Shown here piece by piece: positions 30,664 to 39,681 of a stretch of 64,000 nucleotides of DNA. The stretch is from Streptomyces leeuwenhoekii (lineage in GTDB: Bacteria > Actinomycetota > Actinomycetes > Streptomycetales > Streptomycetaceae). Made by a program: the position numbers and the translations under genes. Position 1 is the first letter of the stretch. Every line of letters starts with the position of its first letter. The stretch lies in NCBI RefSeq assembly GCF_001013905.1, contig NZ_LN831790.1, positions 4,044,001-4,108,000 of the forward strand, written 5' to 3'. The notes under the pieces were generated by a model. It searched no databases. It was not told where the DNA came from and was given only the letters and a program-made list of their open reading frames with translations.

Positions 30664-31110
30664 TCAGGTCAGACGTAGGTCGATCCAGTGCACGGTGTCG
30701 CCCTCGTGCAGCAGATAGCGTTCGATTTCGACGAAGCCGTGCTGTTCGGCGAAGCGCAGTCCATCCGGATTGGACGCCAGCACTACCGTCTCGATCACCT
30801 GAGCGTCCAGCGCGCGGGCCTGGCCCAGGGCACGCTCGTAGAGTCGAGTGCCGAGTCCGCGGCGGCGGTGCTCGGGCAGCACGCGGGCGATGACCGTCGA
30901 GGTGGCGCCGTTGTCCTTGGTGGGCGGGCGCACGGTGGTGCAGCCGATCAGAACGTCACAGAGGTAGGCGACCTCCATGCGGTTGCGGCCAGTGCGGGCA
31001 CGGACATCGTCGAGCGACAGCACGTCGCCGGGAACGATCAGGTTGTGGGCGTACTGCCAATCGCGGATCGAGGCGTCGTCCTCTACCGCTCGGATATGGA
31101 GATCGTTCAT
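30664..31110 (-). CDS. GNAT-family N-acetyltransferase
   Basis: 148 residues (MNDLHIRAVEDDASIRDWQY). The acetyl-CoA binding motif A is VLPEHRRRGLGTRLYERALG (about 79-98), with motif B in NPDGLRFAEQHGFVEIERYL. Standard single-domain GNAT, substrate unknown. First chromosomal gene right of AICE-2. GGGCCTGTCCGGCGGATCA just beyond its 3' end resembles the terminal repeat of Streptomyces IS5-type elements. Confidence 0.8.
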   Translation of the reverse strand: MNDLHIRAVEDDASIRDWQYAHNLIVPGDVLSLDDVRARTGRNRMEVAYLCDVLIGCTTVRPPTKDNGATSTVIARVLPEHRRRGLGTRLYERALGQARALDAQVIETVVLASNPDGLRFAEQHGFVEIERYLLHEGDTVHWIDLRLT

Positions 31111-31173
31111 CGGAGCAGCAAATCGGTGTCTGGCGTACGCGTCAACTGGTGATGCCGTGCGGGGATGTACAGG

Positions 31174-31635
31174 TCACGGCTGTGGAGGATGGGGCCGGAG
31201 AGGCTCGACCTCCTCACGCGCGCCGGGGCCGTGGATGGCAGGGACCCCGGTCACGGTGATGGTGCCGCCGCCCGGACGCTCCAGCTCGATCGACTCCCAG
31301 TCGGCCAGGCCCTTGGCCTTCGCCCCGAGGCGCTCGCCGCCGCCGGGGGTGGTGAGGGTGAGGGGGACGTCGGCGAGCAGGGCGCGGCCGGAGGTGTCGA
31401 GGTTGTCGGCGTGCTCGTCGTGGGAGAGCAGGACCACGTCGATGGGGCCGAGGTCGGCGGGTGTGGTGGTGGAGGGGGCGGTCCTGGTCAGGGTCGGGCC
31501 ACCGGGCGAGGCGTAGTCGCCGGGGCCGTCGAAGGTCGGGTCGGTCAGGAAGCGCAGGCCGCCGTACTCGAACAGGGCGGTCGGACCGCCGAACGTGCGG
31601 ACCGGGAACTGGTTGGCGTTGAGCCGGGACATCAC
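31174..31635 (-). pseudogene. Truncated UlaG-like metallo-beta-lactamase-fold hydrolase
   Basis: 153 residues (MMSRLNANQFPVRTFGGPTA) with the metal motif LSHDEHADNLD near 70 and the typical DPTFDGPGDY. The frame ends in PLRPHPPQP soon after HGPGAREEVEP, where family members run on for roughly 100 residues including a further His/Asp ligand. It therefore looks 3' truncated. It diverges from the CGNR regulator gene at 31724, as hydrolases often do. Confidence 0.65.
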
Positions 31636-31723
31636 GTCCGTTTCTCACGAAAAGAGCCTTCGATTAACGTGATTCCACGCTAGGCGGGCATCACGGAAAA
31701 ATGCAAGCGCTACCATGAGAGGC

Positions 31724-32332
31724 ATGGACGACACCCTGGCCACCGACGTGGCACCGACGGCTCTGCCCCCGGCACCGGGTGCCGACCGGTACCGGTCCCT
31801 GGACTTCGCCGACACCGCCGCCACCCTGCCCGCCGGCCAGAGCTACGACCTGCTCGCCGCCCCGGAATCCGCCATGCGCTGGCTCGCCGCCCATGACCTG
31901 ACCACCCCGGACGTGCAGCTGTACGAGGTGTGCGCGCAGCGGATGCGCACGCTGCGCGGCCACATTCGCGCCCTGTTCGCCGCCCGCGTCGACACCACCA
32001 CGCCGCCCGAGGAATCCCTGCGCGCGGTGAACGAGGCCCTCACGGCCGTGCCCACCGCCCCCCTCCTCGCCTGGGACGGGGCCCGGGGGCTGCGCCGCAT
32101 CCAGGCGCACCCCACCGACCAGGCCGTCAACCACGCACTGGCGACCCTCGCCGCCGACGCCGCCGACCTGCTCACCGGTCCCGACGCCGACATCCTCGCC
32201 GCCTGCGGATCAGCCCCCTGCGACCGGTTCCTCCTGCGCACCCACGGCCGGCGCCACTGGTGCTCCACACGCTGCGGCGACCGTGCCCGCGCCGCCCGCG
32301 CCTACGCCCGGCGCAGCGGCGCCTCGGGCTGA
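31724..32332 (+). CDS. ABATE/CGNR zinc-finger transcriptional regulator
   Basis: 202 residues from ATG 31724 (MDDTLATDVAPTALPPAPGA), preceded by AGAGG; an ATG three codons upstream is possible. N-terminal ABATE-like helical domain (about 20-130) and C-terminal CGNR zinc finger with Cys at PCDRFLLRTHGRRHWCSTRCGDRARAARAYARR (about 160-195). CGNR proteins are probable stress-linked transcription regulators. Divergent from the truncated hydrolase gene. Confidence 0.8.
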   Translation: MDDTLATDVAPTALPPAPGADRYRSLDFADTAATLPAGQSYDLLAAPESAMRWLAAHDLTTPDVQLYEVCAQRMRTLRGHIRALFAARVDTTTPPEESLRAVNEALTAVPTAPLLAWDGARGLRRIQAHPTDQAVNHALATLAADAADLLTGPDADILAACGSAPCDRFLLRTHGRRHWCSTRCGDRARAARAYARRSGASG

Positions 32333-32508
32333 CGCACCACCCCCTGGGCCCTCCTGCGGACCGCCCGGTGGCCACGTGAAACACCGTCCAGGTCCAACGA
32401 GTCCGCGCGGCGGAGTTCGGCCAGCAGAACGGCGTGCAGGCGTGGCCAGACGTCGGCCTCGGTCCAGTCTCGCAGCCGGCGCCAAGCCGTCGCCCCGGAG
32501 CACCCCAC
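32302..32508 (-). pseudogene. IS5-family transposase N-terminal fragment
   Basis: MGCSGATAWRRLRDWTEADV and WPRLHAVLLAELRRADSLD are the hallmark of the DUF4096 N-terminal region of Streptomyces IS5-type transposases. The frame dissolves after about 50 residues (RGHRAVRRRAQG) and no catalytic DDE part is found. It overlaps the 3' end of the CGNR gene. Confidence 0.75.
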
Positions 32509-32557
32509 CGTCTCGGCCGGCGTGAGCGCCGAAGGTCGTGGTCGGGTCAGGTTGGAC

Positions 32558-33667
32558 TCAGTTACCGGACGTACGCCCTCGGCGCGGGATCTGTGGCGAC
32601 TTCGCGGCCTCGGCCTCCGCCTTGGCGTCGCTCACCGCGGCGGCGGCCTGCTTCTCGGCCTCGTCAGCAGCCGTGGCGGCGTCGAGGGAAACCGTCGAGC
32701 CCGCATCGAGCTGCGGGATCCGGACGTCGTCCGACGCGTCGCCCACGTCGGCGGTGGCTTCCTCCTCGGGCGGTACCGGCTTGGCAGGGCCGGCCGCCGA
32801 CTCGTCACCGAACGCACGCGTGACGGTCCGTACTGCCTCGGTCAGCTCCCCCGGGATCACCCAGAACGTGTTGTTGTCGCTGCCGGCCAAGTGCGGCAGC
32901 GTCTCCAGGTACTTGTAGGCCAGGACCTTCGGGTCGGCATTGTTGCGATGGACGGCCTGGAAGACGAGTTCCACCGCCTTGGCCTCGCCGTCCGCCCGAA
33001 GGATCACGGCCTGTTGCGTGCCCTGGGCCTCCAGGATGTCCTTCTGCCTCGTGCCTTCCGCGGTAAGGATCTTGGCTTGCCGCTCCCCTTCGGCGTGCAG
33101 GATGGCCGCGCGCTTGTCCCGCTCGGCCCGCATCTGCTTCTCCATCGCCTCCTTGATGGTGTGCGGCGGATCGATGGCCTTGATTTCGACCCGGTTGACC
33201 CGGATGCCCCACTTGCCGGTGGCGTCGTCGAGTACGGCGCGGAGCCGGGAGTTGATCTCCTCACGCGAGGTGAGCGTCTCTTCCAGATCCATGCTGCCGA
33301 TGACGTTGCGCAGCGTGGTCACGGTGAGCTGATCGATCGCCTGGAGGTAGTCGGCGACCTCGTAGGCCGCCGCCCGTGGGTCCGTGATCTGGTAATAGAG
33401 CACGGTATCGATATTCACCACGAGGTTGTCCTCGGTGATGACCGGCCTGGGGTCGGACGAATAGACCTGCTCGCGCACGTCGAGCTTGGTGTTGATCCTG
33501 TCCGCCACGGGCACGACGAGGTTCAGGCCGGGCTGCAGCGTCCGGCGGTAGCGGCCGAACCGCTCGATGTTGTAGCGCCGCGCCTGCGGGACGATCCGCA
33601 CGGTGGAGGCCACGAGGAAGACGACGACGAGGGCCGCCACGAAAATGGTGATGACCACCGGGTCCAC
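32558..33667 (-). CDS. SPFH/stomatin-like membrane protein
   Basis: 369 residues (MDPVVITIFVAALVVVFLVA). One N-terminal membrane helix, then the SPFH (band 7) domain about 30-200 (IVPQARRYNIERFGRYRRTL, VLYYQITDPRAAAYEVADYL, GSMDLEETLTSREEINSRL). A coiled-coil region (about 195-260, EKQMRAERDKRAAILHAEGE) and an Ala/Glu-rich tail follow. SPFH proteins assemble as membrane rings or rafts and aid protein quality control. It lies 29 nt after the NfeD-family gene; SPFH-NfeD pairs work together in bacteria. Confidence 0.9.
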   Translation of the reverse strand: MDPVVITIFVAALVVVFLVASTVRIVPQARRYNIERFGRYRRTLQPGLNLVVPVADRINTKLDVREQVYSSDPRPVITEDNLVVNIDTVLYYQITDPRAAAYEVADYLQAIDQLTVTTLRNVIGSMDLEETLTSREEINSRLRAVLDDATGKWGIRVNRVEIKAIDPPHTIKEAMEKQMRAERDKRAAILHAEGERQAKILTAEGTRQKDILEAQGTQQAVILRADGEAKAVELVFQAVHRNNADPKVLAYKYLETLPHLAGSDNNTFWVIPGELTEAVRTVTRAFGDESAAGPAKPVPPEEEATADVGDASDDVRIPQLDAGSTVSLDAATAADEAEKQAAAAVSDAKAEAEAAKSPQIPRRGRTSGN

Positions 33668-33696
33668 AGTGCCTCCGTTGCAGTCTGTTCAGCCGT

Positions 33697-34134
33697 TCAC
33701 GGAAGGAGTTCGCGGGGGTAGACGACGGCCTTGGCGCCATCGATCTCCATGACGTCCACCAACGCACCCACCGGGATCACAAGGCTCTCGTCGAGGGCGC
33801 GGGCGGACCATTCTTCGCCGGAGAGCTTGATCAGGCCACGCGTCGCGGTGACCTCCTGCATGACCTCCGCCCGCTTGCCGATCAGCGCATCGCTGCCCTC
33901 GCGGGTGAGGGGCTGCTCCGCCATGTGCCGCAGCGCGACAGGGCGAACGATGAGGAGCCCCGCCGCCGCCGCTGCTCCGAGGGCCACGAGCTGTCCGAAA
34001 ATGCCGATACCGAAACCGGCGACTACGGCGGCGACCAACGCAGCGCCCGCCAGCAGGCCGAAGACCAGTGTCAGAGTGAAGAACTCCGCGGCACCCAGCG
34101 CCGCGGCGGTGAGCAGCCATACGAACCACGGCAT
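33697..34134 (-). CDS. NfeD-family protein
   Basis: 145 residues (MPWFVWLLTAAALGAAEFFT). Three membrane helices (WFVWLLTAAALGAAEFF, LVFGLLAGAALVAAVVAG, IFGQLVALGAAAAAGLLIV) precede an OB-fold (GKRAEVMQEVTATRGLIKLS, VIPVGALVDVMEIDG). This is the short NfeD form without the protease domain. Upstream of the SPFH gene in one operon. Confidence 0.88.
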   Translation of the reverse strand: MPWFVWLLTAAALGAAEFFTLTLVFGLLAGAALVAAVVAGFGIGIFGQLVALGAAAAAGLLIVRPVALRHMAEQPLTREGSDALIGKRAEVMQEVTATRGLIKLSGEEWSARALDESLVIPVGALVDVMEIDGAKAVVYPRELLP

Positions 34135-34669
34135 GGAATCGCCCTCCTTCGAGGGGCCTTCTCCACCACGCTACCTCCCGGAACGCCGGGCGGACAGACA
34201 GGGCATCCGGGTTCTCGCGCGTTGAGGCGCCTGCCCTGATCGGCGGGGATACGCGGGCACCGAACGGCTACCGCGGGCGTGGCCGTACCGGAGAACGATC
34301 GAGGGGGTGCTCGTGAGACCGTTCGTGCTCGATCCGCGCCCCTCGGAGAGACCACCACCGCCGACCGCGGTGCGCTCAGGTCCGCACGACAACAACTCCA
34401 GGCTGAATCCGCACAGCCTGCCGCACTGCTGCCCATCCCGGCGAGTCGGCGCCCACACGGCATGCCTGCTCCAGACCGCATGCCTGCTCCAGACCGCATG
34501 CCTGCTCCAGACCGCATGCCTGCTCCAGACCGGCCGGGCGACTGCGAGCGGGCTACGGTGGGTGAGATATGAGGAATGCTCCATCACGGCACGATCGCCC
34601 CGGAGCATCCGGTAGGAACCGGAGAGGTTCGTGCCCGTGCCCGTTGCCCGCGGCCCGGAGGTCCTCCCG
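34135..34669. other. Intergenic region with 18-bp tandem repeats
   Basis: No gene supported. It contains the four-copy repeat at 34461-34532 and the leader of nhaA. Confidence 0.6.
34461..34532. repeat. Four perfect 18-bp tandem repeats
   Basis: CATGCCTGCTCCAGACCG is repeated four times without gaps (34461, 34479, 34497, 34515), 140 bp upstream of nhaA. A period divisible by 3 opens frames on both strands. Confidence 0.9.
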
Positions 34670-35998
34670 ATGTCTGCTGCCCCGCGCGGGCCGTCTGTCT
34701 TCCTCGGACTGCTGCCCTGGCCGGAACACGTACAGGTGGCCCGGGCCCTGCGCACGGAGACGGTCGGTGGCCTGGTGCTGCTTGTCGCCGCCCTGGTTGC
34801 GCTGGTGTGGGCGAACACCCCGTGGCGCGGCAGCTACGAGGCGCTGCGCGACGTCCACTTCGGCACAGCGGCACTCGGACTGGATCTGTCGGTGCAGCAC
34901 TGGACCGCCGACGGGCTGCTCACCGTCTTCTTCCTGGTCGCCGGAATCGAGCTCAAACGCGAACTCGTGGCCGGCCGGCTGCGCACCCCGGCCACCGCGG
35001 TCCTGCCCGTGGTCGCCGCGGTGTGCGGCATGGTGGTGCCCGCGGGGATCTACCTGGCCACGGCCGCGGCCGGTGGCGGCCGGGCCGGCGGCTGGGCGGT
35101 GCCGATGGCGACCGACATCGCTTTCGCACTCGCGGTCCTCGCCGTGCTCAGCACCCACCTGCCGACCGCACTGCGGGCCTTCCTGCTCACCCTGGCGGTC
35201 GTCGACGACCTCGGCGCGATCCTGGTCATCGCGCTGTTCTTCACCAGCCGCCTGAACCCGGCAGCCCTCGCAGGGGCTGTCGGCGCACTGGTCGTCTTCT
35301 ACCTGCTGCAACGGTTCAGGGTGCGCGGATGGTGGTGGTACGTGCCCTTGGCGGTGGTCATCTGGGCGCTGATGTACAACGGCGGGGTGCACGCCACCGT
35401 GGCCGGGGTGGCGATGGGACTGATCCTTCGCTGCGCCCGCGACCAGGATGCGGGGGAGGACGCCTCGCCCGGGGAGCGCACCGAGCACCTGCTGCGTCCG
35501 GTGTCGGCCGGTGTCGCGGTCCCCCTCTTCGCCCTGTTCGCCGCCGGGGTGAGCATCTCCGCTCCCGTGCTGGGCCAGGTGTTCACCCGCCCCGAGCCGC
35601 TGGGCGTGGTACTCGGCCTGGTCATCGGCAAGGCCGTGGGGATCTTCGGGGGGACCTACCTCGCCGCCCGCTACACCCGGGCCCGGCTCAACCCCGACCT
35701 CGCCTGGGCCGATGTCTTCGCCCTCGCCGTTCTCGCCGGAATCGGGTTCACGGTCGCCCTGCTCATCGGCGAGGTGGCCTTCGTCGACCCGGCTGACACC
35801 GAGCGGATCAAGGCCGCCGTACTGGTCGGTTCACTGCTCGCCGCCGGCATGGCCGCGGTGCTGGTCAAGCGCCGTAACAGCATCTACCGCAGGCTGTGGG
35901 AGGAGGAGCACCTCGACGAGGACGCCGACGGCATCCCCGACGTCTATCAGCGCGATACGGGCCGTCCGACCCTGCCCGGCGCCGCCGGTGACGGCTGA
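34670..35998 (+). CDS. nhaA: Na+/H+ antiporter NhaA
   Basis: 442 residues from ATG 34670 (MSAAPRGPSVFLGLLPWPEH), with GGAGG at 8-nt spacing; GTG 34631 behind GGAGAGG would add 13 residues. NhaA landmarks: VGGLVLLVAALVALVWANTP (helix 1), FFLVAGIELKREL (about 95-107), VPMATDIAFALAVLAVLS, and the paired Asp of the ion-binding site in LTLAVVDDLGAILVIALF; GIGFTVALLIGEVAF near the end. Twelve helices expected; it exports sodium for protons. The extra C-terminal acidic tail EEEHLDEDADGIPDVYQRDT resembles a calcium- or regulation-type motif. Stop codon lies in a 34-bp tandem duplication. Confidence 0.95.
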   Translation: MSAAPRGPSVFLGLLPWPEHVQVARALRTETVGGLVLLVAALVALVWANTPWRGSYEALRDVHFGTAALGLDLSVQHWTADGLLTVFFLVAGIELKRELVAGRLRTPATAVLPVVAAVCGMVVPAGIYLATAAAGGGRAGGWAVPMATDIAFALAVLAVLSTHLPTALRAFLLTLAVVDDLGAILVIALFFTSRLNPAALAGAVGALVVFYLLQRFRVRGWWWYVPLAVVIWALMYNGGVHATVAGVAMGLILRCARDQDAGEDASPGERTEHLLRPVSAGVAVPLFALFAAGVSISAPVLGQVFTRPEPLGVVLGLVIGKAVGIFGGTYLAARYTRARLNPDLAWADVFALAVLAGIGFTVALLIGEVAFVDPADTERIKAAVLVGSLLAAGMAAVLVKRRNSIYRRLWEEEHLDEDADGIPDVYQRDTGRPTLPGAAGDG

Positions 35999-36042
35999 GG
36001 ACCGACAGCCCGGCACCGCCGGTGACGGCTGAGGACCGACAG
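35975..36042. repeat. 34-bp tandem duplication at the nhaA stop codon
   Basis: CCCGGCGCCGCCGGTGACGG with TGAGGACCGACAG occurs at 35975-36008 and 36009-36042, differing by one base. The first copy holds the nhaA stop. The rest of 36043-36399 shows no gene. Confidence 0.85.
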
Positions 36043-36399
36043 CCCGCCGCAGGCGGACCGGCCACACGGGGTGACCGCCGGCACGCACGGCCGACCGGTC
36101 GATGCCCGGCGAGGAGGCGACCGGCGACATCACCGACACCCGCAGCGCGGAGAACACCCGGACCCGCCGCCGCGGTGTCGGAAAGGGACGACCGGTCCGC
36201 CGGCTGCCCCCAAAGAAACCTGCCCTGTCACGGCCGCCTTCGCGCCGGGGGAACGCCGTTCCCCGCCTCTCGGACACACACCGGAGCGGGGCGTACTGCG
36301 CGTCGGTGGTCGAGTCGGGGGACCATCGACCCACTGGTGTGTCGGCCTGCCGACGCGCCCGCGGTCTTCGGCGAGGGTCTGCACGACTGGAGAGACGGC

Positions 36400-38118
36400 A
36401 TGGTGGAGGACGTGGGGGACGAGGGGCGCCGGCGGGCGGCAGCCGAGCCCGGTTTCTGGCGGCAGGTCGTCGGACGGCTGGGCACGGCCCTGATGGTGGT
36501 GGATCCCGCCGGACGGATCCTCGCGGTGAACCCGGCCGCCGAGCGCCTGCTGGGCCGTGCCGCCGCCGCGATGTGCGGGGAGGACGCGCACGACCTGCTG
36601 CACCGGGACACGGCCGGCGGCCGGATCCCCCGGGAGCAGTGCCCGCTGCTGAAGTCCCTGGCCGAGAAGGCCGAGGCACGGGGGGAGGGCGACATCTGTC
36701 TGCGCGGTGACGGCCGCCTGACCGCGATCTCCTGGTCCGCTTCTCCCCTGGGGGACGACAGCGCCGTCAAGGGCATGGCCGTGCTGTTGACCGACGCCGC
36801 CGGCGACCGCAGCGCGCGTCGGGAGCGTGCGGCCTATACGCGCGCCCTGGAGGACCTCACCGAGCGGCTGACGCTGGTCGCGGAGATCACCGACGTGCTG
36901 AGTCAGACGCTGGAGACCGATGAGGCCCTCGCCCGGCTGGGCCGTCTGCTGGTTCCCCGCCTCGCCGACTGGGCGGCGGTGGACCTCCGGGTCGGTTCCG
37001 GACAGGTCCACCGTGTGGCGGTGACGGGCCCTGGGGGCCGGGACGCCGTGCGGGAGGGCTGGCGCGAGCGCCTTCCCGAAGCGGGCGAGGCGGTCCGCTC
37101 ACCTCTGGTCCAGGCGCTCAACGGTGGTGATCCCGTCCTCCAGCGCGAGGCGGACGTGGCCGCACCGGCCGGCTCCGGCCTGGCCGCCGTCCACAGCGGC
37201 TTCCTGCGGGCGGTGGGCGCGACATCCGCCATCACGGTGCCGCTGGGCTCCGCTCGTCAGGTCACCGGCGCCCTGACGCTGGTGCGCACCGACCCGGCGT
37301 CCCCCTTCGACACGGACGACCTGAAAGTGGTGGGCGACATCGGCCGCCGGGTCGGCCTGGTCATCGACAACGCCCGCCGGTTCGGCCGCCAACGTGCCGT
37401 CGCCGAGGCCATGCAGCGCAACCTGCTCGCCCCGCTGCCCCGGCACGGCCGCCTGCGGCTGGCCGCCCGCTACCAGCCCGCCCCGGCCGGCTCGCAGGTC
37501 GGCGGCGACTGGTACGACGCCTTCGAGCTGAAGGACGGCACGCTCGCGCTGGTCATCGGTGACGTCGTGGGTCACGACCTCACCGCCGCGGCCGGCATGG
37601 CACAGCTGCACGGCATCCTGCGGTCACTGGCCTGGGACCACAGCGGCCCGCCGGGTGCCGTCGTCGACCGCCTCGACGACGCCCTGCCCGCCATCACCAC
37701 CGTCCCCATGGCCACCCTCGTCCTCGCCCTGCTCGAAGGCAGCCCGCACACCGGCCCGTGGACGCTGCGGTGGACCAGCGCCGGGCATCCGCCGCCCCTC
37801 CTGCTGACCCGGGACGGACAGGCGCAGTACCTCGAAGCCGGGCAGGGACTCCTCCTCGGCGCCGGTCCGGGCACCGGTGGCGGCCGGCCGGACGCCGTGC
37901 GGTCCCTGCCACCGGGTTCCACCCTGCTGCTCTACACCGACGGTCTGATCGAGGTACCCGGCAGCGACCTCGACACCGGCCTCACCCGTCTGCGCCACCA
38001 CGCGCTCGCGCTGGCCCACGAACCGCTGGACACGCTGTGCGACCAACTGCTCGCCCGCATGCCGCCCGGCAGCACCGACGACGTGGCCCTGCTCGCCCTG
38101 CGGCTGCCGTCGCCGTGA
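36400..38118 (+). CDS. PAS-GAF-SpoIIE PP2C-type serine phosphatase
   Basis: 572 residues from ATG 36400 (MVEDVGDEGRRRAAAEPGFW), with GGAGAG upstream; the frame stays open further 5' but without typical coding sequence. PAS domain about 25-130 (GTALMVVDPAGRILAVNPAA), GAF about 155-310 (LETDEALARLGRLLVPRLAD), SpoIIE/PP2C about 340-570 with metal ligands in GSQVGGDWYDAF (Asp), VIGDVVGHD (Asp), TSAGHPPPLLL, LLYTDGLIE and STDDVALLALR. Such proteins dephosphorylate anti-anti-sigma factors in stress or development pathways of Streptomyces. No adjacent anti-sigma partner is present. Confidence 0.9.
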   Translation: MVEDVGDEGRRRAAAEPGFWRQVVGRLGTALMVVDPAGRILAVNPAAERLLGRAAAAMCGEDAHDLLHRDTAGGRIPREQCPLLKSLAEKAEARGEGDICLRGDGRLTAISWSASPLGDDSAVKGMAVLLTDAAGDRSARRERAAYTRALEDLTERLTLVAEITDVLSQTLETDEALARLGRLLVPRLADWAAVDLRVGSGQVHRVAVTGPGGRDAVREGWRERLPEAGEAVRSPLVQALNGGDPVLQREADVAAPAGSGLAAVHSGFLRAVGATSAITVPLGSARQVTGALTLVRTDPASPFDTDDLKVVGDIGRRVGLVIDNARRFGRQRAVAEAMQRNLLAPLPRHGRLRLAARYQPAPAGSQVGGDWYDAFELKDGTLALVIGDVVGHDLTAAAGMAQLHGILRSLAWDHSGPPGAVVDRLDDALPAITTVPMATLVLALLEGSPHTGPWTLRWTSAGHPPPLLLTRDGQAQYLEAGQGLLLGAGPGTGGGRPDAVRSLPPGSTLLLYTDGLIEVPGSDLDTGLTRLRHHALALAHEPLDTLCDQLLARMPPGSTDDVALLALRLPSP

Positions 38119-38151
38119 GAGCCGCGCCGGCGCCGACGCGGGACGTGGCGC

Positions 38152-38829
38152 TCAGATCTCGAGAACCAGGACGCGGAACGGACCGGGCGGGGCCGTCCGG
38201 GGTGTGTCGCCTTCGACGTAACGCCACCCCCAGGACCGCAGCGCCTCGACGGTCCTGTGATCGGAGCGGTTCACCAGCGTGACGGCGACGGCGGCACCGT
38301 GGTCGGTGAGCAGCCGTTTCTGCAGTCGCCGGGCGAGGTTCCAGGCACGGTCCTGGTTCTGCCTGCGTACGCGGGACGGAACGTGGATGCCGGAGATCAC
38401 GAACAGGCGTCCGGAGGCGGCGAGCCGGAGCAGCCTCCCCGGAAGGTATCCGTCGAAGCCCTCCCACCCGGAACCGTCGCCGTGTACGGGGAAACCGTGG
38501 GCGCAGCCGGTCAGCGCGGTGGTCTCCGCGACCAGCAACTCGAATCCCGGCCGCCGTACGTCTGCCGCCAGCCGCCTCAGGAATGCGCCGCGGCCCTGGT
38601 TCCACGCCCAGGGGCCGCCACCGGACGTCTCCGCGTACAGATCGCCCAGCTCCTGCAGATGGTCCTCGATCTGACGCCTGGTCAACGCACGGACGCGTTG
38701 CCCCTCGCGGGGCGAGGAGCCGCGCTCAGGCCCGGACGGGCTGCGTTCCCGCGTACCGCGCCGGCCCGGGTCCGCGGGTCGCCCGGGGGGCTCTGTGGTG
38801 ATCGGCGCAGCCGGCACGTTCACAGTCAT
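38152..38829 (-). CDS. GNAT-like N-acetyltransferase family protein
   Basis: 225 residues (MTVNVPAAPITTEPPGRPAD). About 50 disordered residues, then RQIEDHLQELGDLYAETSGG, and a core with ALTGCAHGFPV, RLFVISGIHVPSRVRRQNQD RA (a motif-A-like turn with RVRRQNQ) and VALVNRSDHRTVEALRSWG-like VTLVNRSDHRTVEALRSWGW. Fold typical of divergent actinobacterial GNATs. Substrate unknown. Converges with the phosphatase gene. Confidence 0.7.
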   Translation of the reverse strand: MTVNVPAAPITTEPPGRPADPGRRGTRERSPSGPERGSSPREGQRVRALTRRQIEDHLQELGDLYAETSGGGPWAWNQGRGAFLRRLAADVRRPGFELLVAETTALTGCAHGFPVHGDGSGWEGFDGYLPGRLLRLAASGRLFVISGIHVPSRVRRQNQDRAWNLARRLQKRLLTDHGAAVAVTLVNRSDHRTVEALRSWGWRYVEGDTPRTAPPGPFRVLVLEI

Positions 38830-39156
38830 GAGGCAACCCTGCCCCGGGCACGGGCGGAGCCGGTCCGGCGTCGTCGGTCGCCGAGAACGGCGCCGGTGTC
38901 GGAACCGGCGCGCAACACGCCCTCGGTGCCTTCAACGGTACTCCCGGGGCCTCGCCCTTTCTGGACCGATGGTGGCCGAGAACGCCGACGCGGGTCCGGC
39001 GATGCCGTCCGCTCCGCCTCGGACGGGGCGCGCGGGAGTACGGTGGACGTACCGAGGGCATGTCGCACACCGGCTCACGCGCCGGTCTCGTCCTCGGCGA
39101 GACACTCCCCCGGAAAGCCCGCGCAACGCAGGAGTTTCCGGAGACAGGTCAGAGCG
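38830..39156. other. Intergenic region without a recognisable gene
   Basis: GC-rich frames run in several phases, but none has a ribosome site or family features. It should hold the promoter of the GNAT-like gene on the minus strand. Confidence 0.5.
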
Positions 39157-39336
39157 ATGGCCTCGACCCTCGACACGTCACCCGCCGCCGGCGCGTGGCC
39201 GGAGCCCGACCCGCGCAAGGCCGTACTGCTGCTCTTCACCACCGGCTCCACCACGTCACCGCCCCCGCACGCCGGTGGGACCTCGGATCCACTTCTCCCG
39301 AGCGCTTCTCCCGCTCGGCCGACCGCCGGGCCGTGA
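39157..39336 (+). CDS. Possible small protein, 59 aa
   Basis: ATG 39157 after GGAGACAGGTCAGAGCG gives MASTLDTSPAAGAWPEPDPR, then KAVLLLFTTGSTT and a Pro/Ser-rich end. Overlaps the start region of the next gene by 4 nt. Weak support; could be non-coding. Confidence 0.3.
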   Translation: MASTLDTSPAAGAWPEPDPRKAVLLLFTTGSTTSPPPHAGGTSDPLLPSASPARPTAGP

Positions 39337-39668
39337 ATGCCATGATCACCGCCATCACGATCGCGGCGTTCCTCGTGCTCATCGCCGGCGGAGCGTACGT
39401 GATCCACCGGCTCAACTCGGCGCACGCCGACCGGATCGCCTCGCGTTCCTACAGCCGCTTCCAGCCCGGACGTCCATCCGCCGCCGACCGCGCTGCCGAC
39501 ACCGCCGCACCGCCCCCACCGCCCTCCGCCCGGGCCGCCCCGCACGAGCGTCGTGACCATGGCGACGACGACCGGGGACGCCTCCGACCGCGCTGGCATC
39601 GGAACGGGACCACGCCCAGGAGGCACACCGCCGAGGGGCGTCGAGACCGAGCCCCGCGACAGGACTGA
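39333..39668 (+). CDS. Small single-pass membrane protein, about 111 aa
   Basis: GTG 39333 or ATG 39342 (MITAITIAAFLVLIAGGAYV). One N-terminal helix followed by RLNSAHADRIASRSYSRFQP and a long Pro/Arg-rich cytoplasmic or disordered tail ending RRDRAPRQD. No known family; the helix and the neighbouring DUF5994 gene suggest a real but little-constrained gene. Confidence 0.5.
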   Translation: MNAMITAITIAAFLVLIAGGAYVIHRLNSAHADRIASRSYSRFQPGRPSAADRAADTAAPPPPPSARAAPHERRDHGDDDRGRLRPRWHRNGTTPRRHTAEGRRDRAPRQD

Positions 39669-39681
39669 GGCCACCCCCTGC

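Noticed and set aside
34461..34532. Possible CRISPR or iteron array
   Set aside because: Repeats are directly contiguous with no spacers and there is no replication gene nearby.
36022..36399. Extending the phosphatase to an ATG at 36022
   Set aside because: The upstream part is Arg/Pro-rich and partly made from the 34-bp duplication; ATG 36400 has a good ribosome site and starts at the PAS domain.
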